Part shown: piece by piece, positions 26,966 through 40,200 of the stretch | How the letters are laid out: each line of letters opens with the position of its first letter | Numbering within the stretch: position 1 is the first letter of the stretch | DNA from: Caprimulgus europaeus | Lineage: Eukaryota; Chordata; Aves; Caprimulgiformes; Caprimulgidae | Length of the DNA: 64,000 nt | Direction: 5' to 3' | Assembly: GCA_907165065.1 (NCBI GenBank) | Contig: OU015528.1 | Span: forward strand, 28,108,515-28,172,514 | Made by a program: the position numbers and the translations under genes | Notes under the pieces: model-generated | What the model was told of the DNA's origin: nothing | The model's input: the letters and a program-made list of their open reading frames with translations, nothing else | Database searches by the model: none

Positions 26966-27181
26966 CTATAAGAGAAACAAAACTTTGTAGCTGCTTTAAA
27001 GACCTTCATACTTTTGACCAGGATATTTTTACCTCTGTGAGAAAGCATAAAGTATCCCAAAGTGATTTTTCTAGTAGACTTCACAATGTTTTTTCTGTGA
27101 TAGACTCAGGACTGGAGTGCCACTGCTCTGTTACAGATAAACCATTACCTGGTGACAAACATAAGGGAGTTCCAGAGCTGG
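26966..27181 (+). other. Candidate exon, unrecognised (weak)
   Basis: A strong acceptor-like sequence, a long T-run followed by CTCTCCTCTTATCAG ending at 26965, opens a frame that continues to a TAG near 27217. A usable donor, CTGG then GTAGGG, gives an exon of 216 bp. That is 72 codons, and both ends fall in phase 1, so it could be skipped or included without changing frame. The translation contains four cysteines, including a CSC near the start and a CHC later on. It matches no family I know. A T-rich run before an AG is common by chance in AT-rich DNA, so this is a suggestion only. Confidence 0.13.
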
Positions 27182-27219
27182 GTAGGGGCCCTGGGAAGCT
27201 TTCTGTCAGCAACTCTTAG

Positions 27220-29900
27220 AAAACAAGTGAAAATACTGACTTGCAAATAACACCTAATTCTGTTATTGTGTGACAGTCTAGGCTAAATATGGTTAAAAAA
27301 AGAGAGCAGCCTTTCAAATTTGGGAATAATAAAATGCTGTTGTCTGTCCTAGGAAAGAAAAGACAGAAGTTCAGTACCTAAACTGTGTGGGAGCGGGGGA
27401 GCTGCTTGGCCCAAATACAGTCTGGTATATTTGAGCAAGAGAGACTGGGAAGAGAGAGGAGGAAGGAACTTTGATGCAATAGGAAACTTCTGAATTTATC
27501 AAGGCAGGTCCTCTGCACAGCCCTGGAGCTGAGGCCTTATATATAGTCTATGCTATTCTTAGAGCATGCAACAGAACAATGGTTCCATTTGAAGAAGCTC
27601 TTTTATAGCTTGCCAATATAAAGAAGGCTGTGCAAAATGATATGATCATGTAATTGAACACTGTAAATAGATATGCTGACCCAAACGATAATTTTAAATT
27701 AGCTCACTTTCCTGCCACATCTAAACTTTGTAGACTTAACGGAATGAGAAAGACTTGATTATTTTTTATGAATTTATAAATGTTCATCTTGCTTATATGT
27801 GATATATAAAATCAAGGAATTTGCTGGGAAAATGATGGGAGCTTTTTTTCTGTTCATTAAAGTAAAAACCAGATTAACTTAATCCCTTTGCTGGTTTGAC
27901 CTTAATGTATAGTTATGAAATTAAGATATATATGAATTCTGAGAAATCCAAACCTCAAATGTGAAGAAGGCCTTTTACTTTTTATGATGCTGCCACAGCT
28001 TCCCCTATTAATCAGGATTAATTTGGATTATTAAAGTTGGTTCTGTGCAATGCAATAGAACTGGTGGTACAGGCTTGAGTCAGGCAGGTGTAGTCTGCAA
28101 TTGCATTTTGAATGGCCACTGTCAAGACGGCAAGTTAATGTGGCAACTTTCGCTGTCCCAGCTTGCATGGGGCCCATCAAGGTGGCTGCTTTGTGCCCTG
28201 TATGCCATGGGATGTGAGAAGTACTACATTATGGAGGTGTTTTTTGGTAGTTCCCTTCCTTACAGAGCCAGCTGTCACCCAGTGCAACAGCCTTTTGAAG
28301 GTATTCCCAGCTATCTCGGAGGAGGCATCTCACCCAGGTCCTTTTCACCTTCATCCTGAGCAGTGCAAGAAGGGCCTAATCTGCATCTAATCACACCCTT
28401 CTCAGTGGCTGTGCAGTTATACCAAGGCACTCGGCTCTGTAGACAGGCTTTGCTCTTTGCAGTGGATAATGTGGAGCAGCAAGTGACGGATACAGAGAGG
28501 GAACTGCATCCTCCAGGGGATGGAGGTGGCAGAGCCAAGGGTGGTGCCTGGAGTGGCAAGTTCCTGCTGCAAGGGATAGTGCAAACCTCCTATCAGTCAA
28601 AGTTGTCAAGGTGGGACAAACTCAGTGTTTTGGGTTGCATGATGAGAGCAGGGCAGGGAGTGCTTGGGCTTCCCAAGGGCCCAGTATTCAGTTGTGTGCC
28701 CACAAAATAAGATCCCGAAAGGAAAAACAAAACCAGAGCATGCCAGAAGCAGCAAATGGTTTGCAAAGCAGGTGTTTTTATTTGATTGCCTGATGTTGGG
28801 ATCGCCACTGGAACAGGTAGAAGTAGAGCAGAGCCTTGCACCTGCTGCTGCCGTTGGGCAAAGGGTAATCCTCACTGGGGAATCCCAGATGCCATATTCC
28901 CTTTTGGGATGCTGCAGTACAAAGTTCTGGATCATTCCCTGAGCACCCTTCTCAAATGTCCAGCCTGACTTGTGGCACATAGTTAACCCATCAGGATGCT
29001 CTCTGGAGTGGTTTTAATCCAGCATCATGAACTCACACAAGATGAATGTGTTGTGTCATGGGGTCATGACACTTTTCTTACAGCCTTTAGATATTGCATG
29101 TCTCAAAAAGAAATCAAGAGTGTTGAAGTAAAGTGTTTCTAAAGCAATACCATAATGAGTTTTAAGTGCATGACTCCTGGGAAATTATTGGCAAGACTAA
29201 TCTATAGCCATTTCATCTCGGCCGCTTTTTCCATGTAGTGCCATATACCCTTGCTTAGTAGCTGGGACTTCTGCTGATTTTTGTTTTGTTTCCCTGCTAT
29301 AGCCTTAAGCTGTGGGACAAGGGGCAGGTGACTAAGCCAAGCTGCATGATGTGTTGCCATGGAAGAGGATCACCCCTGTATTCACTAAGGAACTCCTCCC
29401 CGAGGTGATCACTCTGGGTGCCTTCTGGAGGGAGATCCTTTTTTCTTGTTTTTAGTATTGTTGTTGTGTTGGAATTAATAATAAATGTGGCAGTGGTTTA
29501 TCCCCTTTCTCTATTGATTTAAACCTTGCATTTTTTACATCGCAGATAGAAAGAGAAAATGCAAGCACCGAGGGCTGAGCTGGGAATGGGACCCAGAAGT
29601 TGGAGCTGCCTGACTTCTGTGAGTCTGGAGCCTCAGCTGGAAAGCTGCTTTGCGTTTGTTTGATTTGCATTGATATACTGTTACATCATATAAGTGATAC
29701 GATAGATTAAAAAAAGCCATGTGGCTCTTCTCAAGAAAAAGTGAACTATGAACTTCTAGTGATTATTACCATATGGTTCTTGCACTGTTTCTACATACAA
29801 AGTTGTCACTTATATCCCATTGAAATGCTGGGGATTTTTTTGATCTGAGAGAACAGTTGAAACATGTTTATTGCTATAATAATGCCCCTTTTTCTGTAGC
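27220..29900. other. Noncoding sequence, no gene seen
   Basis: From 27600 to 28030 the sequence is AT-rich and high-complexity. From 28040 to 28980 it is GC-richer and open in several frames on both strands (for example 28363-28710 plus and 28606-28980 minus), which reflects composition. No repeat, RNA gene or known coding sequence is seen. Confidence 0.55.
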
Positions 29901-29919
29901 CACACCCTATGTGCATAGA

Positions 29920-30430
29920 GAATCTTTAGGCAAGAAGGCGAGCTTCAGATGTGTTTGCTTAACTTAATTTAGGCAAATTTTAAGCAAGTGGATTAAGCAA
30001 ATCATTTTCCTTTTAAATGACATAAAAACTGGTGGTGAAAATGCAAAGCAGAGGCAGCAACAATCTTCCACGTGCGGTAATTTGACTTAGCAAGTTGAAC
30101 TGGTGGCTTCACACATAGATCTTATGTAACAAATCTTTTCTGAGTGAATTCACATAGTGCCCGGGTGTGAATGGTCATATTTAATCTTGTCAGTGACATT
30201 TTAAATGCTGTACAGTTTGAACTAACCTGCTTTAAAGCTCTGCTCCTTTAACTCCTGCTGTTATTGTCTGCTGCAGTTGTTGACTCAGTAGATTTTCTGA
30301 TGTGGTCTGGGAATGAGTTCTTTTGGACTTTCACATTATCATATTACAATATACACCACAGATTATTTACACTGGGGGTTAATTGCATCATCTGAATGGA
30401 ATTCATTTTCCGTTGTATCTACAAGTTTGC
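29920..30430. promoter_or_regulatory. Enhancer-like unique block (weak)
   Basis: This stretch is free of repeats and homopolymers and contains varied transcription-factor-like sites. These include an E-box CACGTG at 30069-30074, an AP-1-type TGACTCA at 30281-30287, and homeodomain-like TTAA and ATTA cores in TTAACTTAATTTAGGC and GTGGATTAAGC. These short sites are individually common, and the call rests on the overall texture. Conservation would have to decide. Confidence 0.2.
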
Positions 30431-31189
30431 ATTTTAAAATGGTGTTTTTTCTTATGGAAATTCAGAATAAAATGACATTGATTCTTAAGGAAATGGGCTC
30501 TGCATCATGATTTTTGGTATATGCTTGGCTTTAAAGAAAAACGTTTGATTGTAATATTTAACTGGGAATTATTATTACAAAATGAAATATATCACTTCTG
30601 AACTGTAACAGAATAAGGAGTCTGTCCAGCTAAATGTAACAGATAAATAAAATAAATAGTCTTAAGCCTTCTCCAAGGGACAGAGTTGCTAAGTAAAACT
30701 TATCCATGCTTAGTATAATCTTAACTCTTCTCTTCTCCCAAGCATTTCTATTTAATTTTAAATTAAAATCTGGAAAAGTTTCCTGGGACCAGTAACTAAA
30801 AATATGTAATCTCATTCATGTGAAAAACAAGTTGAAGACAGAACTTCATTGTGTGGATACTTATTTTTTGTTTGGCTGTCAACACATAGATGTGAAAATA
30901 AATTGGAGGCATTAACTCAAAAACCCACTTTTTGTCTTGGCTTATTGGTGAATTTAAAACCTTGAAGTTCATTTTGGGTCAAACAAACATTTCGTTTTTC
31001 CCCTGAAACAAAGCGCCTCATTGAGTTGCACGAGGCACTGTGGTGGCAAGGAAGGGCAGATTCACAAGATGGAGGACATGGGGCCTCCCCTGCTGCTGTG
31101 CCACCTTTGCCCAATGGCCCCGGGGTTACGGCATGCTGAGGGATGTGGCAGCCCCTGCTCTGGCTGCTGCTTTTCACTGGGCTGTTTCA
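30431..31189. other. Noncoding sequence, no gene seen
   Basis: This is AT-rich unique DNA that becomes GC-rich after about 31020, leading into the CpG-rich patch. No gene is visible. Confidence 0.6.
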
Positions 31190-31615
31190 GATGAGCGTCA
31201 CCCACCTGCAGGAGAGGGCCCTGCCCGAAACTCGGGCGTGACTGACACCCAACCTCCATGCTTCCTTTTCTCCCTTTGAAAGCAATGAGCAGTGAACATG
31301 CTTTAGCTACCAAAAATAGGAAAACTCTCTTCCTCCTCTTCATCCTGAGTGAAAAACAACACGGGAGCTTTATTTTTTCCTCTCGTCTCATAAATAAAAC
31401 AACCCTTTCCCTCAGAGTCTCGCCAGGACCCCGTCTGGGCCACACACCGCTCGCAGGCAGCCTCTGAAGCAGCGCCAGCCCGGGAAGCGGCAGGAAAAGC
31501 CAGCCCAGCATCCCCGAGCGGCATGGCACTGGGTGACCTGGGAGAGCCTGCCCTGGTCTTACTCCCATATTGGGGCGCACAGTGACACTTCTGCGAGGCG
31601 AGGAAGTGGCTGCAC
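31190..31615. promoter_or_regulatory. CpG-rich patch, island-like
   Basis: I count about 18 CpG dinucleotides in roughly 425 bp, 13 of them between 31381 and 31615. Most of the window has very few CpG. It also contains GC-rich motifs such as CCCGGGAAGCGGCAGG. In vertebrates such patches often mark promoters or CpG-rich enhancers. No TATA box, recognisable first exon or downstream gene can be attached to it. The longest open frame in the window, 213 codons on the minus strand (31062-31703), lies across it; this is expected where GC-rich DNA lacks stop codons, and the arginine- and proline-rich translation is unrecognised. Confidence 0.4.
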
Positions 31616-33059
31616 CTTTGGTGGGTTGGGGAGTGAGTCTGTCCTTACACAGAGATCTTTCCAGAAGGCAGCCATGTTCCCTGGAGCACCCGGACTGCTG
31701 CACACATGCTCGTAAATGCCCTCATTTTGGGCACATTCTCACTTGGCAATAGTGGCCAAGAAGTCTTGCGGAAAGAAGTTGTTTTCCAAGTCTGTTGTGT
31801 ATTTCCTCACAAAAATCTGGACTGAACTGGAAAAAGTTAAACAAACCTGTTTGATAGGACTTGCAAAGCTTTCCTGGTTGACCCCCCGTTGTGCTGTTGA
31901 AAACTGGGGAGAGCAGGAGGAAGGATTTGTCAAGATGAAAAAAGACCAAGTTGCCAGATGCACATGCGTGTGTGTGTGTGTCTGTGCACAGAGACCAAAA
32001 GAAAAGGGGGAATTATGAAGCCATTAATTTGTTAATAATGAACAGATAGTTGCCAAGGCCTAGGCTGTATTCATGTGCCATGGTTAGATGCAAAGCAGAA
32101 AGAACCAAAAGCAAGGGCTTGGTAAGTCCTTTCCACATCTGTTTTCTCTGGAGGTACCCTGGATGGCTCAGTAGTTCTAGCCCCATACGATGCAGCATAT
32201 CAAACTATCTTCAAAAACAAACAAAAAAATCACCCCAAACCTACTAGCATGCAAGAGCAGATTCAGTATGAGTAACCAGAGGTATGGTGATGCAAGATGC
32301 AGGCAGAAACTGAAAACCAAAATGTGCTTTTGGTCAAGTTGAAAGTTGATGAATTAGAGGATTCTAATTTAACACAAAAAGATTGCATTCAACTCAGCAT
32401 GAAACATATTTTTCCCTTGTGCCAGCCTCTCTAGAGATACTTTCCACCATTCAAACAGCAAATAGTGCAATAGTTTGGGGAGCCTAGAGTGCTTTTCTTT
32501 TTCTCTATGCATGGGACTTGACTCCTTACGTAGGGGAGCATCAGCAAACACCCTCCTGGGGTGGGGTTAATATGGGCTAAGAAAGCAAGAAGCAAGTGCT
32601 CAACATACTCTACTGCAGCAAAAACTATCTTTTGGGTCTGGTTTTTATTTTCAATCTAGAAATGAGGGGGAAGTTCCTGGAGAGTTACCAAACCATTACA
32701 GGTAGTTGAAAATATTTAACTCTTTTAATAACAAACATTTACACTTTTAAAAAATGGGTTCTAAAATCTGGCTGACTCCCTAGAGCCATTCAACAAGTTA
32801 CTGACAAGATCAGTCTGGGATGTGGGATTTACTCCACAAAAACAACCTTTTCCCTTCTTCCTGGGCAGAAATTCCCTGCAGGTGCCAGTGGCCCTGTGTG
32901 CATCAGAGAAAATTAGGGGAAGCTTTCTACCTGAAATTAACACCTACTTTGCCAGTAAAGGGTCTTTTTTCTGATAAGTTATGAGAACTTACAGAATAAT
33001 TTTAACTTTGGAGAAGAATTCACATCTGTTGGAGGGCTGCAGCACTTAGGTGGAAGGTT
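31616..33059. other. Noncoding sequence, no gene seen
   Basis: This is unique DNA. A (TG)n-type run lies at 31966-31986. Small frames on both strands are unrecognised. Confidence 0.6.
31966..31986. repeat. (TG)n microsatellite
   Basis: A short GCGTGTGTGTGTGTGTCTGTG run, perfect over most of its length, is a simple dinucleotide repeat. Confidence 0.9.
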
Positions 33060-36000
33060 TCTCTCCCGCCGCTGTACTTGGCCAGCCTGCATTTCATGGC
33101 AATTCCAGCCACTTGCGAATTCTGGGAGCCTGCGTGGGTGTGCCGGGAATGCACACTTGTGGTTCAGTCAGTGCAGTGCTGATGGTTAACAAGGTTAGCA
33201 TCCTCCAAGGTTGCTAATAAAGGATGTCCTGCCCCCTCCCTCTCTTTGCTGGTGCTGTCAAGACCTGTCTGGGTGATTCAGCTGCTCCTCTATTGCTGAG
33301 GTGCTCCAGCTTCTTGGTTCAGAACCCTGTAAGCTCTTCAGGCTCAATACTTGAGCCTAATATGTTTGGCTGGACATAAATCAAAGCAGAATTTAAAAAA
33401 AAAAGTTTGTGTTTTAGAGATATCATATCATTTCGACTTCAAAATATGAATTCTGTTTAAAGTCTTTTCCCTCCCCTGTGGTTTAGATTAATTAGTTGCT
33501 AGACTTCCTTAGTCTGAGCTATGGTTTTAGTATAGATTAAGAAGGAAAACAGGATCTTTGTTTGCATTATAAATAAGTCTATATTGTGCAGTGATTGCCA
33601 GTATATTTTTCTTATTCCAACTGTATGTTGGCTTGGGATGAACACTTCATCCTTGTCGAGCCACCTGTATGACTGCAATGTACTAGCTGAATCTGTCAGT
33701 GGTGCAAGGAGGAAATGAAGAGACTTTGATCCTCTGAACAGAGTCCCTTATCACCTAAAGATGTTGATTCAGATTAGCTTTTGCTATGACCTTCAATATG
33801 AAAAATTCTGAGCTTTTTATCTACTGTGGTGTTGCTCTACCAAGCAACATTGACAGACTGTGAAAATGAGCTGCAGTGATTTTATCCTGCTCTTGCATGC
33901 TGCAAGGCTAATGTTCCGCATGCGACACTGTGTGAGTGCCTGGTGAGTCTGTGCTCCCGCTGGCCCTGAGCATACCACTGGCATGGCTATCACCTCAAGC
34001 TCAGCCACAGGGCTTACAGTTTAGCCTGTGCTTCCTTGACTTGGTTCACCCCTGCCATTTCAGTGGCCACTGACATGTGAAGAACTGCACTGTTGGCAGT
34101 ACTGGCCACTCCTGGGTTCCTAAGGGAATAGCGTAGAGAACAGTTTCTCAGTATAAGCAGGAGTAAACAATTTTTTTGTTTTGTTTTCTTCCTTTCTATA
34201 GATGCCTTGATTTCCTCACCTCCTGAGCTACTGACCAAGGTCGCCTTAGAGATCGCTATGTGACTGCAGCCTCATGGTCTGGTGTAAGTGCTATTTTTCC
34301 CCAAAGGCTGCTCCCACCTGCAATTTTCCTGGTTTCCTCTGTACTGGCATTAGTGCTTTTGTGACCAGCTGTATTGGTAACCCTTGTTTTTGCTGGGTTA
34401 GGTAACCTACGAACTGATTATGAAACTGCATGAAGAGGGTGGCTTTTCTCTTGCCTATGTGCTCCCATTACTTCCCTTGCTTATTTGGGTCTCTTCAGGG
34501 AGATGAATGGTCAGAAAACTAGCAGAACCACAACAAAATAACCTAATCAGTTTAAAGTTTCTTAGGTTTTCACTCTCTCATATTTTGCAGGCTAGATGAG
34601 TAACAGAGCCAGTGTAAAAGGTAGGACAGGGACTTTCACTTTTGGCAACTACTCACTCTACTTGGCTAAACTCTGATGAGAAGCAGAAGTCTCAGTCTCC
34701 AGTATGTTCTGGCTGCCATTTAATATCTGTTGGTATGTTAGGGATCTGACTCATGTTTGCTTGACAAGCATCTGAAATGGGTTAAAGTATACTTCTCCCT
34801 TAGGCACACATCAGCTCCTTTGCAGCTGGAGTCAGGACACCACGTTTGGGGCTGGCATGGCTGCAGCACACGAATCCACTCTGCTCCTGAGCGACAGCCT
34901 GTGGCAGCAGGGTGGAGTGGAGGGCTGGAGGGAAATATCTCTCATTGTTGTGGCTGGATTTGTGAGAGCTCATCTCCCAAAACCCATCCTGTGTAACAGG
35001 GGTCTGGGACTCTGTATGGCACACTGGGGTGAGTGGCCCAGGCTGTAAGCACCAGTTTTGCTGTCAGCAGCTGCCTGATGGAAGCTTCAGTGGTGCCGGA
35101 AGGACCCTGCACTGGTTTAGAGGAGAGGTGGTTAACTGCTGTATTTCAGTGGGAGTAATATTTTTGCCCAGGAATGTAATGTGAATGGATTGTAAGCAAT
35201 GCACTGGGTTGTTTTTAGTCTCACAATGCAAGAATGGTCTTTGGGTTTTTTTGCCTCTTCTGTCTCCTCCCCAGCAGACATTTCTTCTCCATGCAGTAAT
35301 AACTCGGATCCTTTAGTTTCTCACCCTTACCAAACCCTTTGATCAATTTAGTATCTCTCTGAACTTTTTCCAACAGGTTTCTAGTCTTTCCACCTTGAAT
35401 GAGCCTCACAGAAAAATGTAATTTTTTTTTTTCAGGCAGAATATTTCTCATTCTTCTGCTCTCTTTCTCTCTCTTTTTTTTTTTAAGAATACTCACAATA
35501 CTTTACAAATAATCTAGACTGACATGTTGTAGGAATTTATTGAGTATTTCTGTTTATTCCTGGCATAGAGCCCAACCAAAGGCCCACTAAAGTCTTTGGT
35601 GCGTTCAGAGCAATAACCTCTGTTTGAAAACTTAAAATGCTCCTTACTCTGGATAATTGCTGTATCTCATTTTTTTCTCCTCTTAAGACATACTCTATCC
35701 CTCACTGCTTCTCTTGTCACTTATGAATGACACTACATGAGGCCATTTTGCCTACCTGAGCTCTGGAGCAGCACTGTGAGTCGGGAAAGAAGAATAATGA
35801 TCCTGTAACTGCTGGTCAGTATTTGCTCCTGCCTGTGTCCACTTGTGATTTGGGCCCCAACAGATATCATGCTGGTTTATATTAATGCTACAGTCCATTC
35901 TCAGTCCTAGTTCTGTTGCAAAAAAGATGTATAAGGAGGAATGTTCAAGGGACTTTTAGCTCTGTTAAAACAGACCTGCTATTTTACTGCTAGATTTCTT

Positions 36001-37219
36001 TTTCTTCTTTATTGCTTTCCTCTCCTTTGTCCTCTTAGTGTGTCACAAACACGGGTTCATATAGTAGTGCAATGCAAAATATACTAGATTTCAAAACAAA
36101 ACAAAACAAGTTGAACTGAAATTCCTCCTTTAAAGTTGCAGCAATAGGTCTGGCCGTGATCCATCCTCGAGACTTTCCTTGGCAGCGACTGTGACACAGA
36201 AATCTCAGTTTGGAATTGCTCTTTCGGACACAGATTCCTGCAAGAATAACAGGAACATGATAAGCCAAGTTATGCCAGGCAGCAAAGCCCACTGCAGTTC
36301 AGTGAAGGCAATCTGTTAGTTCACCTCCTATGGACTTCTCTGGGACTGGTTGCATGTAAAGGGGATAAGGGAAAGTGATGACAGGACAGAAATGTAGCTG
36401 TAATTTTAAATCCCCATTTCTGAAGGATTTAAGTCAAGTAGGTGAAACAGTTCAAGCTTCCACTATGGAAAATGATTATCTTTGTTTCACGTGTTTTTTC
36501 TGCTGTGCCTCATTAAAAGCTTATTTAATTGTTGGACTGTGCTGAACTCTTACTGGGAAAATTACTGCTCTTTGTTTTCTGGCCTGATCCAGCTGCCTTT
36601 AAACCTAAAAGAAATCTGTTAGATTCAATAGGTAAATGGAGAGGTGAGAACAAGTGATGGAAAACCAAGTAGGTGCTCTGAGTGAGCCTGAATGGTAGGA
36701 AGGAGATCTGAACACTGAGATCCCTTGTTGGAGCAATGTTCTAATTGAGGCAAAGGGCATGTAAATGTAGCCCATTCATTTCTAATTTTGGTCAATGAAG
36801 AGTCTACCTGCTTCTTACTGTCTGGCTTGAAATGACAAACAGGTGAGTGTGCCCACTTCTGTTTACAGCAGGATGTTGCTGGTTTGCAGGGCCACCTCAA
36901 AACAAATGTGTATTTGTGTTGCTCCTCACAGCAAGTGCTATGTAGGGGCATATACACTCTGCTGCTATTTAAAGCATCAGTACTGAGTCAGTGTCAGAAA
37001 TACTACCTCTGACCTGGTTGGCAAAACTGATCCAGTGCAGTATGGACCGATTAAAATTTCCTTGTGTTGAGTCAGGGGCAAGGGCTCTGAGGGAAGAGTT
37101 AACACAGGGCAAGGTCTTGTCCCAAATATCTTGATCCTGCTCAGTTTTGATGAATTTGCCATTACATTTTGCTAACGAGAATGAAGTGACCTCAAATGCT
37201 AGTGTAATCTCTGGGTTTT

Positions 37220-37221
<2 letters not shown>
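33060..37221. other. Noncoding sequence with two enhancer-like stretches
   Basis: No gene is recognised. The stretches 33060-33240 and 36110-36330 are high-complexity, carry a few CpG each and look like candidate conserved elements. T-rich runs lie near 35420 and 35476-35485. Overlapping small frames near 34757-35048 (both strands) and 36625-36957 (minus) match nothing known. Confidence 0.5.

Positions 37222-37260
<39 letters not shown>
37222..37260. repeat. Poly-T tract, 39 T
   Basis: A pure run of 39 T follows GGGTTTTGG. It is the longest homopolymer in the window. It could be an expanded simple tract or the reverse complement of the poly-A tail of a minus-strand retrocopy extending toward higher coordinates. 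No AATAAA (TTTATT on this strand) lies within the expected 30 bp, which argues against the latter. Confidence 0.95.
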
Positions 37261-40200
37261 CCTGCTGCTGGGAATGAAGTATTTCTTTCTGTTGTTTAGA
37301 AAGCCCAGCCAAAGCTCATCCATATTTCTAATGCTGGATGCAGTCCATGAGTGAATCATGATTTAGTTCTACATGACATAGAAGGTTTTTCTTTATTTAA
37401 AGAATATAGTATATAGAAATGCATATGCTAGTTCTTTAAAAGCCCATCCATTGAGCTCTTTCTTCATAGTACTCAAATGAGAACACAGTGTTTTCTGTAT
37501 TGTTTGGAATAGCCTGGGAAACAATGCCTCCCAGTGTGAACAGATCTCCTTCAGTGCGCTGGCAAACTCCTCTCGGAGGAATGTGGTTATCGACTAACCC
37601 ATGATTTCTGATAGCAATAGCTAAAAAGAGTGGAAAAGTACTCAGCTGCCTGCAGTCCAATAGCACAGCACTTTACCGCATGATAAGGTTGCTTCAATTT
37701 AAAATGATCATAAACCCTGTTGGCCCAAACACAGCACCCTGACTGCCCAGGAGTGGGGAAACAGCTGTGGACCAAGGCCTCTGGTGGTGTAAACCGGTGT
37801 GGCTTTGTCTGTTCCAGTGAAGCAGCTTCATCTGCAACAGTTAAACATTTCATCTTACTATACGTTGCAACACTATTACTTGTAAAAAGAGTACTTTGAG
37901 TTGATGCTTGTGCTTGTGGGAAAACATTTGGATGGAAAGTGTAATCATCCATTGTTAACATGACTGTCTGGATTCAGTGACCAAAAGTTGGCATTGATTC
38001 GTAAAATGTAAAATAAGGAATATGCAGAACAAATACAATTGCATAGAAATTGATGCATTTTTTTCCTCTGTGAAGAGACTGGGAAAAGAACAGGTTTTAA
38101 GCCATTTTTCCAGGGAGTGGAAGGGAGCTGGAGTTCTGGGAATACTGTAAAAGTCAGTGACATTTGTCTCGCCTCAACTCGGATGCTGGCCAGATTTTGG
38201 GAGTGAGCTGTTCTACTTCCACCCCATGTTCTGCATGAATGGCTTGTTGGCAAATTTCTGATTGCAGACAAGCCACAGGTGGGTAGGTGGGAGGTTGCTC
38301 CTGTGTCTCAGCTGCCCCTTCCTTGTGGTGGGCCACAGAAGCCACCCCTGTGCTCCCCCTCCCCCGCTACCAAAACCTTGCCACACAAACCCAGTACAGC
38401 TTCCTCCTTCCAGCATCATCTGCGGACTGAGCTCCAAAGGGTTTGCCAGGCTTTGGGGCTGAGTAAAAGGGGGGAGTATGGCAAGAACGTGCTGGCAAAG
38501 CAGAGCCTGGTTGTGCTTTCACTATTCTTGCTGTATTTCAGAATGGTGCCTTGCAAGGAATATCTGAAGGAGAGCAAAGCCTTGCAAAGCTGAAGGAAAG
38601 CACTTCCAGCTGTGGCCTTTGTTATAACAGTTGGCTAGGCTGGGGCTAGAAGCTCTCTGCATTGCACAGCTTGAGCTAAAGAAATGAGACTGCAACAGTG
38701 GCTGACAAAGAACAGAGAAATGGCCCTAGAGCCGAGGAGAGTGAAGGGGAAGATGTACTTGCACTCCCTGCCCCAGCTGATCCCTCTTCCACTGTGGGCT
38801 TAAGAGATGAGCCACTCTTGCTGCTGCTGCTTTTCTACAAGAGCATCCAGAACCCCCTCAAGACTCTTGGGTCTGCCCTGTGGAGCTGGATGACTGTATA
38901 AGTGGAGCAATCTGCAGCACTGTTTTGGTGATTTCATTTAGCACTCATTTCTTTTGTTTTTTACATAAAAGACTTCCTTAAGAAACTTTTTAACTAGCAG
39001 GAAAAACAGAAAAAGAAAAGTCAGCATTAACTCAACAGCTGTGTAGTTCATCAGAAAGATTTCCCAGATCTGTCACCACCCTCTTGCCTCCTGGCACCAT
39101 CATCTCTGCTAGCTCAGACCTTAACACTTCAACCTCATACATAGTAGGTGTAGGGAGGCGAAAAGTCCAGCTCCCTTTTACCATCAGGAACGTGGATTTC
39201 GTGGGTCACAGGCTGCAGCCTGCGTGTTGGAAGCTTTTTGTTTCCAAACAAAGGGTTTTGAATTTCTCTTTCTGAGCAAGGAATATATGAAATGTAGTTA
39301 CTACAAGCAACCACACCATGGCACTAACAGTGAAAAACTGGCTGTTGGCCAAAACGCAAAAGCTCATGTCAAAACATGCTACAACAGCACATTTTACTAC
39401 AGCACAGGAATGTTAATGTGATACAATTAAATATTATGTTGCAAGGAAATTACATGTCCCAAACCATTACAATATGTATCTGTGACCCTGGGGAAACTCT
39501 TTCCCTCAGCCTTGTGTTTATAGCTGTGCCAACTTGCTTTTCCCATAACTCCCTTTTTGCCATCGCCCTGCAAGTGTAATTCCTGCTCCCAACGGCTCCA
39601 CGAGGCCATGGCTGCTTCTGACATCCAGCGTCTTGCGCAAGGAGGAGCGGGGCCAGCTGACTGGGCGGATTCAGGGAGGTCAGGCATGGTTACCACCAAC
39701 TTGTTTCGTAATGAGAAATCCTGAGAAAATGCTTTGCAGGGAGCGTCTATGAGAAACCGTTGCCTCTCTCTGCTGAAGCAATTTGTGCCCCAGCTGGGGG
39801 TAGGGCCTTTCGGAGGCTGGGACTCTTGCGTTCCTCCTCAATGTGATGTGGCTTGTGCAGAAGGATATCATGAACAGGTGCAGATTTAGTGGGGAATTTG
39901 CTCTCCCCTGAGGGCTGACTAGTGCAATATATCCTGCTGGGCCAGGCGATGCGGTTGTGGTCATAGCCCTCACTCTTCAGCTTAGACAAGGCTGGTAGTC
40001 CATGGCCTAAGTCCTCCCTTTACAGCTGATCCAAACCTTAGTGCCTTGCTTTGAGAGCAAAGGATCATTTGCTCAGACTCCATTTGTTGAAACCACAGAT
40101 TAAAAAGCTCAGCTGTGAAGCAGCTGGAGTTAAAGGCCCTCTGTAGCAGAAAAAGGTAGTGCCTGGCTTGTCCTTTCACCTTGTCCTTTGCTCTTCCTCA

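Noticed and set aside
31062-31703. 213-codon minus-strand open frame, the longest in the window
   Set aside because: It lies over the CpG-rich patch where stop codons are scarce. The translation has no recognisable domain, and other frames on both strands are also open there.
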